64,000 nucleotides of DNA, taken from the NCBI GenBank assembly GCA_016710115.1, contig JADJLN010000024.1, positions 133,929 through 197,928 of the forward strand, written 5' to 3'. Under the pieces are notes generated by a model. That model was not told the origin of the DNA. It made no database searches and saw nothing but the letters and a program-made list of their open reading frames with translations. Of this stretch, positions 63,513 through 64,000 are shown piece after piece. The position numbers and the translations under genes were made by a program. Source of the stretch: Saprospiraceae bacterium (lineage in GTDB: Bacteria; Bacteroidota; Bacteroidia; Chitinophagales; Saprospiraceae). Each line of letters starts with the position of its first letter. Position 1 is the first letter of the stretch.

Positions 63513-64000
63513 TCAAAATGATTTTACAAAATAGTCATCAACTTCATATACATTCGGCTCCATAACCCCACTCAGCTGGATTTGAATCAAAACTTCTTCA
63601 ATCTTCAAACGCTCAGCGTTTCTCTTCATCAGAGGAATGTCAAATTCAATATTAACCTGATAGTTGTCAGTTCTAATCTCAACAGAGGACGGAAGTTTGT
63701 CAAGACTTGAAAAGAATTTTCGTACCCACCATCAACAATAATCGTTGCATAACAATATCTCCACCCTCCAAATAAAAGATTATACGTACTGGGAGAGAAC
63801 AAACATACACTGTAATCAAAATCATAAAATTTTTCACCTCCTGTGGTTGCTGGATTCAACACTGGCATCTCTTGAATAAAGTTGTCTGGGCTAATGAGTC
63901 AAAGCTGCAGCTGTTACTGTAATCTATCCCCGGCAATTTTCCTGATTTGAAGGTATATACTATGGAATCCAGTCCGTAGCAATTGCCAAATATTTGCATC
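63513..64000 (-). pseudogene. Hypothetical protein, frameshifted, open at the window edge
   Basis: Minus-strand text from the right edge: MQIFGNCYGLDSIVYTFKSG, then after a shift near 63,870 MPVLNPATTGGEKFYDFDYS and YATIIVDGGYENSFQ. After another near 63,700 comes LDKLPSSVEIRTDNYQVNIE and MEPNVYEVDDYFVKSF to a stop at 63513. About 160 residues if repaired; beta-rich, not recognised. The true start may be at 63999 or beyond the window. Confidence 0.4.

Overview
The window looks like a chromosomal piece of a Bacteroidota bacterium, probably near the Saprospiria. The evidence is lineage-typical families (GldH, DUF4271, DUF5606, RprXY-like two-component pair, fused E1 alpha/beta, atpDC split from the rest of the ATP synthase) and many upstream boxes matching the Bacteroidota -7 promoter consensus TAnnTTTG. 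No tRNA, rRNA or CRISPR array was recognised.

Bases 1-52,200 are ordinary, densely coding chromosome. In order: nadE (cut by the left edge), a SPOR protein and rodA, an M14 peptidase, an overlapping ATPase / MscS-like / cation antiporter trio, a hydrolase and an acetyltransferase, a BtuB-like receptor, atpC-atpD, a thioredoxin, grpE-dnaJ, gldH, an RlmK-like methyltransferase, an aminolipid-type acyltransferase, lptC, icmF, a NUDIX hydrolase, hemD and DUF4271, a histidine kinase and regulator, a D-amino-acid-oxidase-like protein, an EamA transporter, a TPR protein, a sigma/anti-sigma pair, prfA, a fused 2-oxoacid dehydrogenase E1 and DUF5606. These are followed by a four-gene RND efflux operon headed by a lipoprotein, a MerR regulator, two related amidohydrolases and two lipoproteins. 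Cobalamin links three loci: BtuB-like receptor, B12-dependent IcmF, and a MerR regulator whose B12-type domain has lost its histidine ligands.

Five otherwise well-conserved genes (nadE, GNAT, histidine kinase, EamA, merR) carry a single frameshift. Three of these sit in short G/C runs, which points to consensus errors at least as much as to real decay.

From about 52,350 the character changes. A possible tRNA 3'-end remnant, a tyrosine recombinase, a repeat patch resembling an insertion-sequence end, and a visibly more A+T-rich tract mark the left end of an acquired island. Its first part holds small minus-strand genes of unknown function separated by palindromic, attC-like sequences. The rest (55.7-64 kb) is a minus-strand series of short genes broken by many frameshifts. 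Recognisable pieces are three separate remnants of YgjP-type (DUF45/M48-like) metallopeptidases, a secreted MORN-like protein and several small membrane proteins. Whether this is a gene graveyard or poorly polished sequence cannot be settled from the sequence alone.
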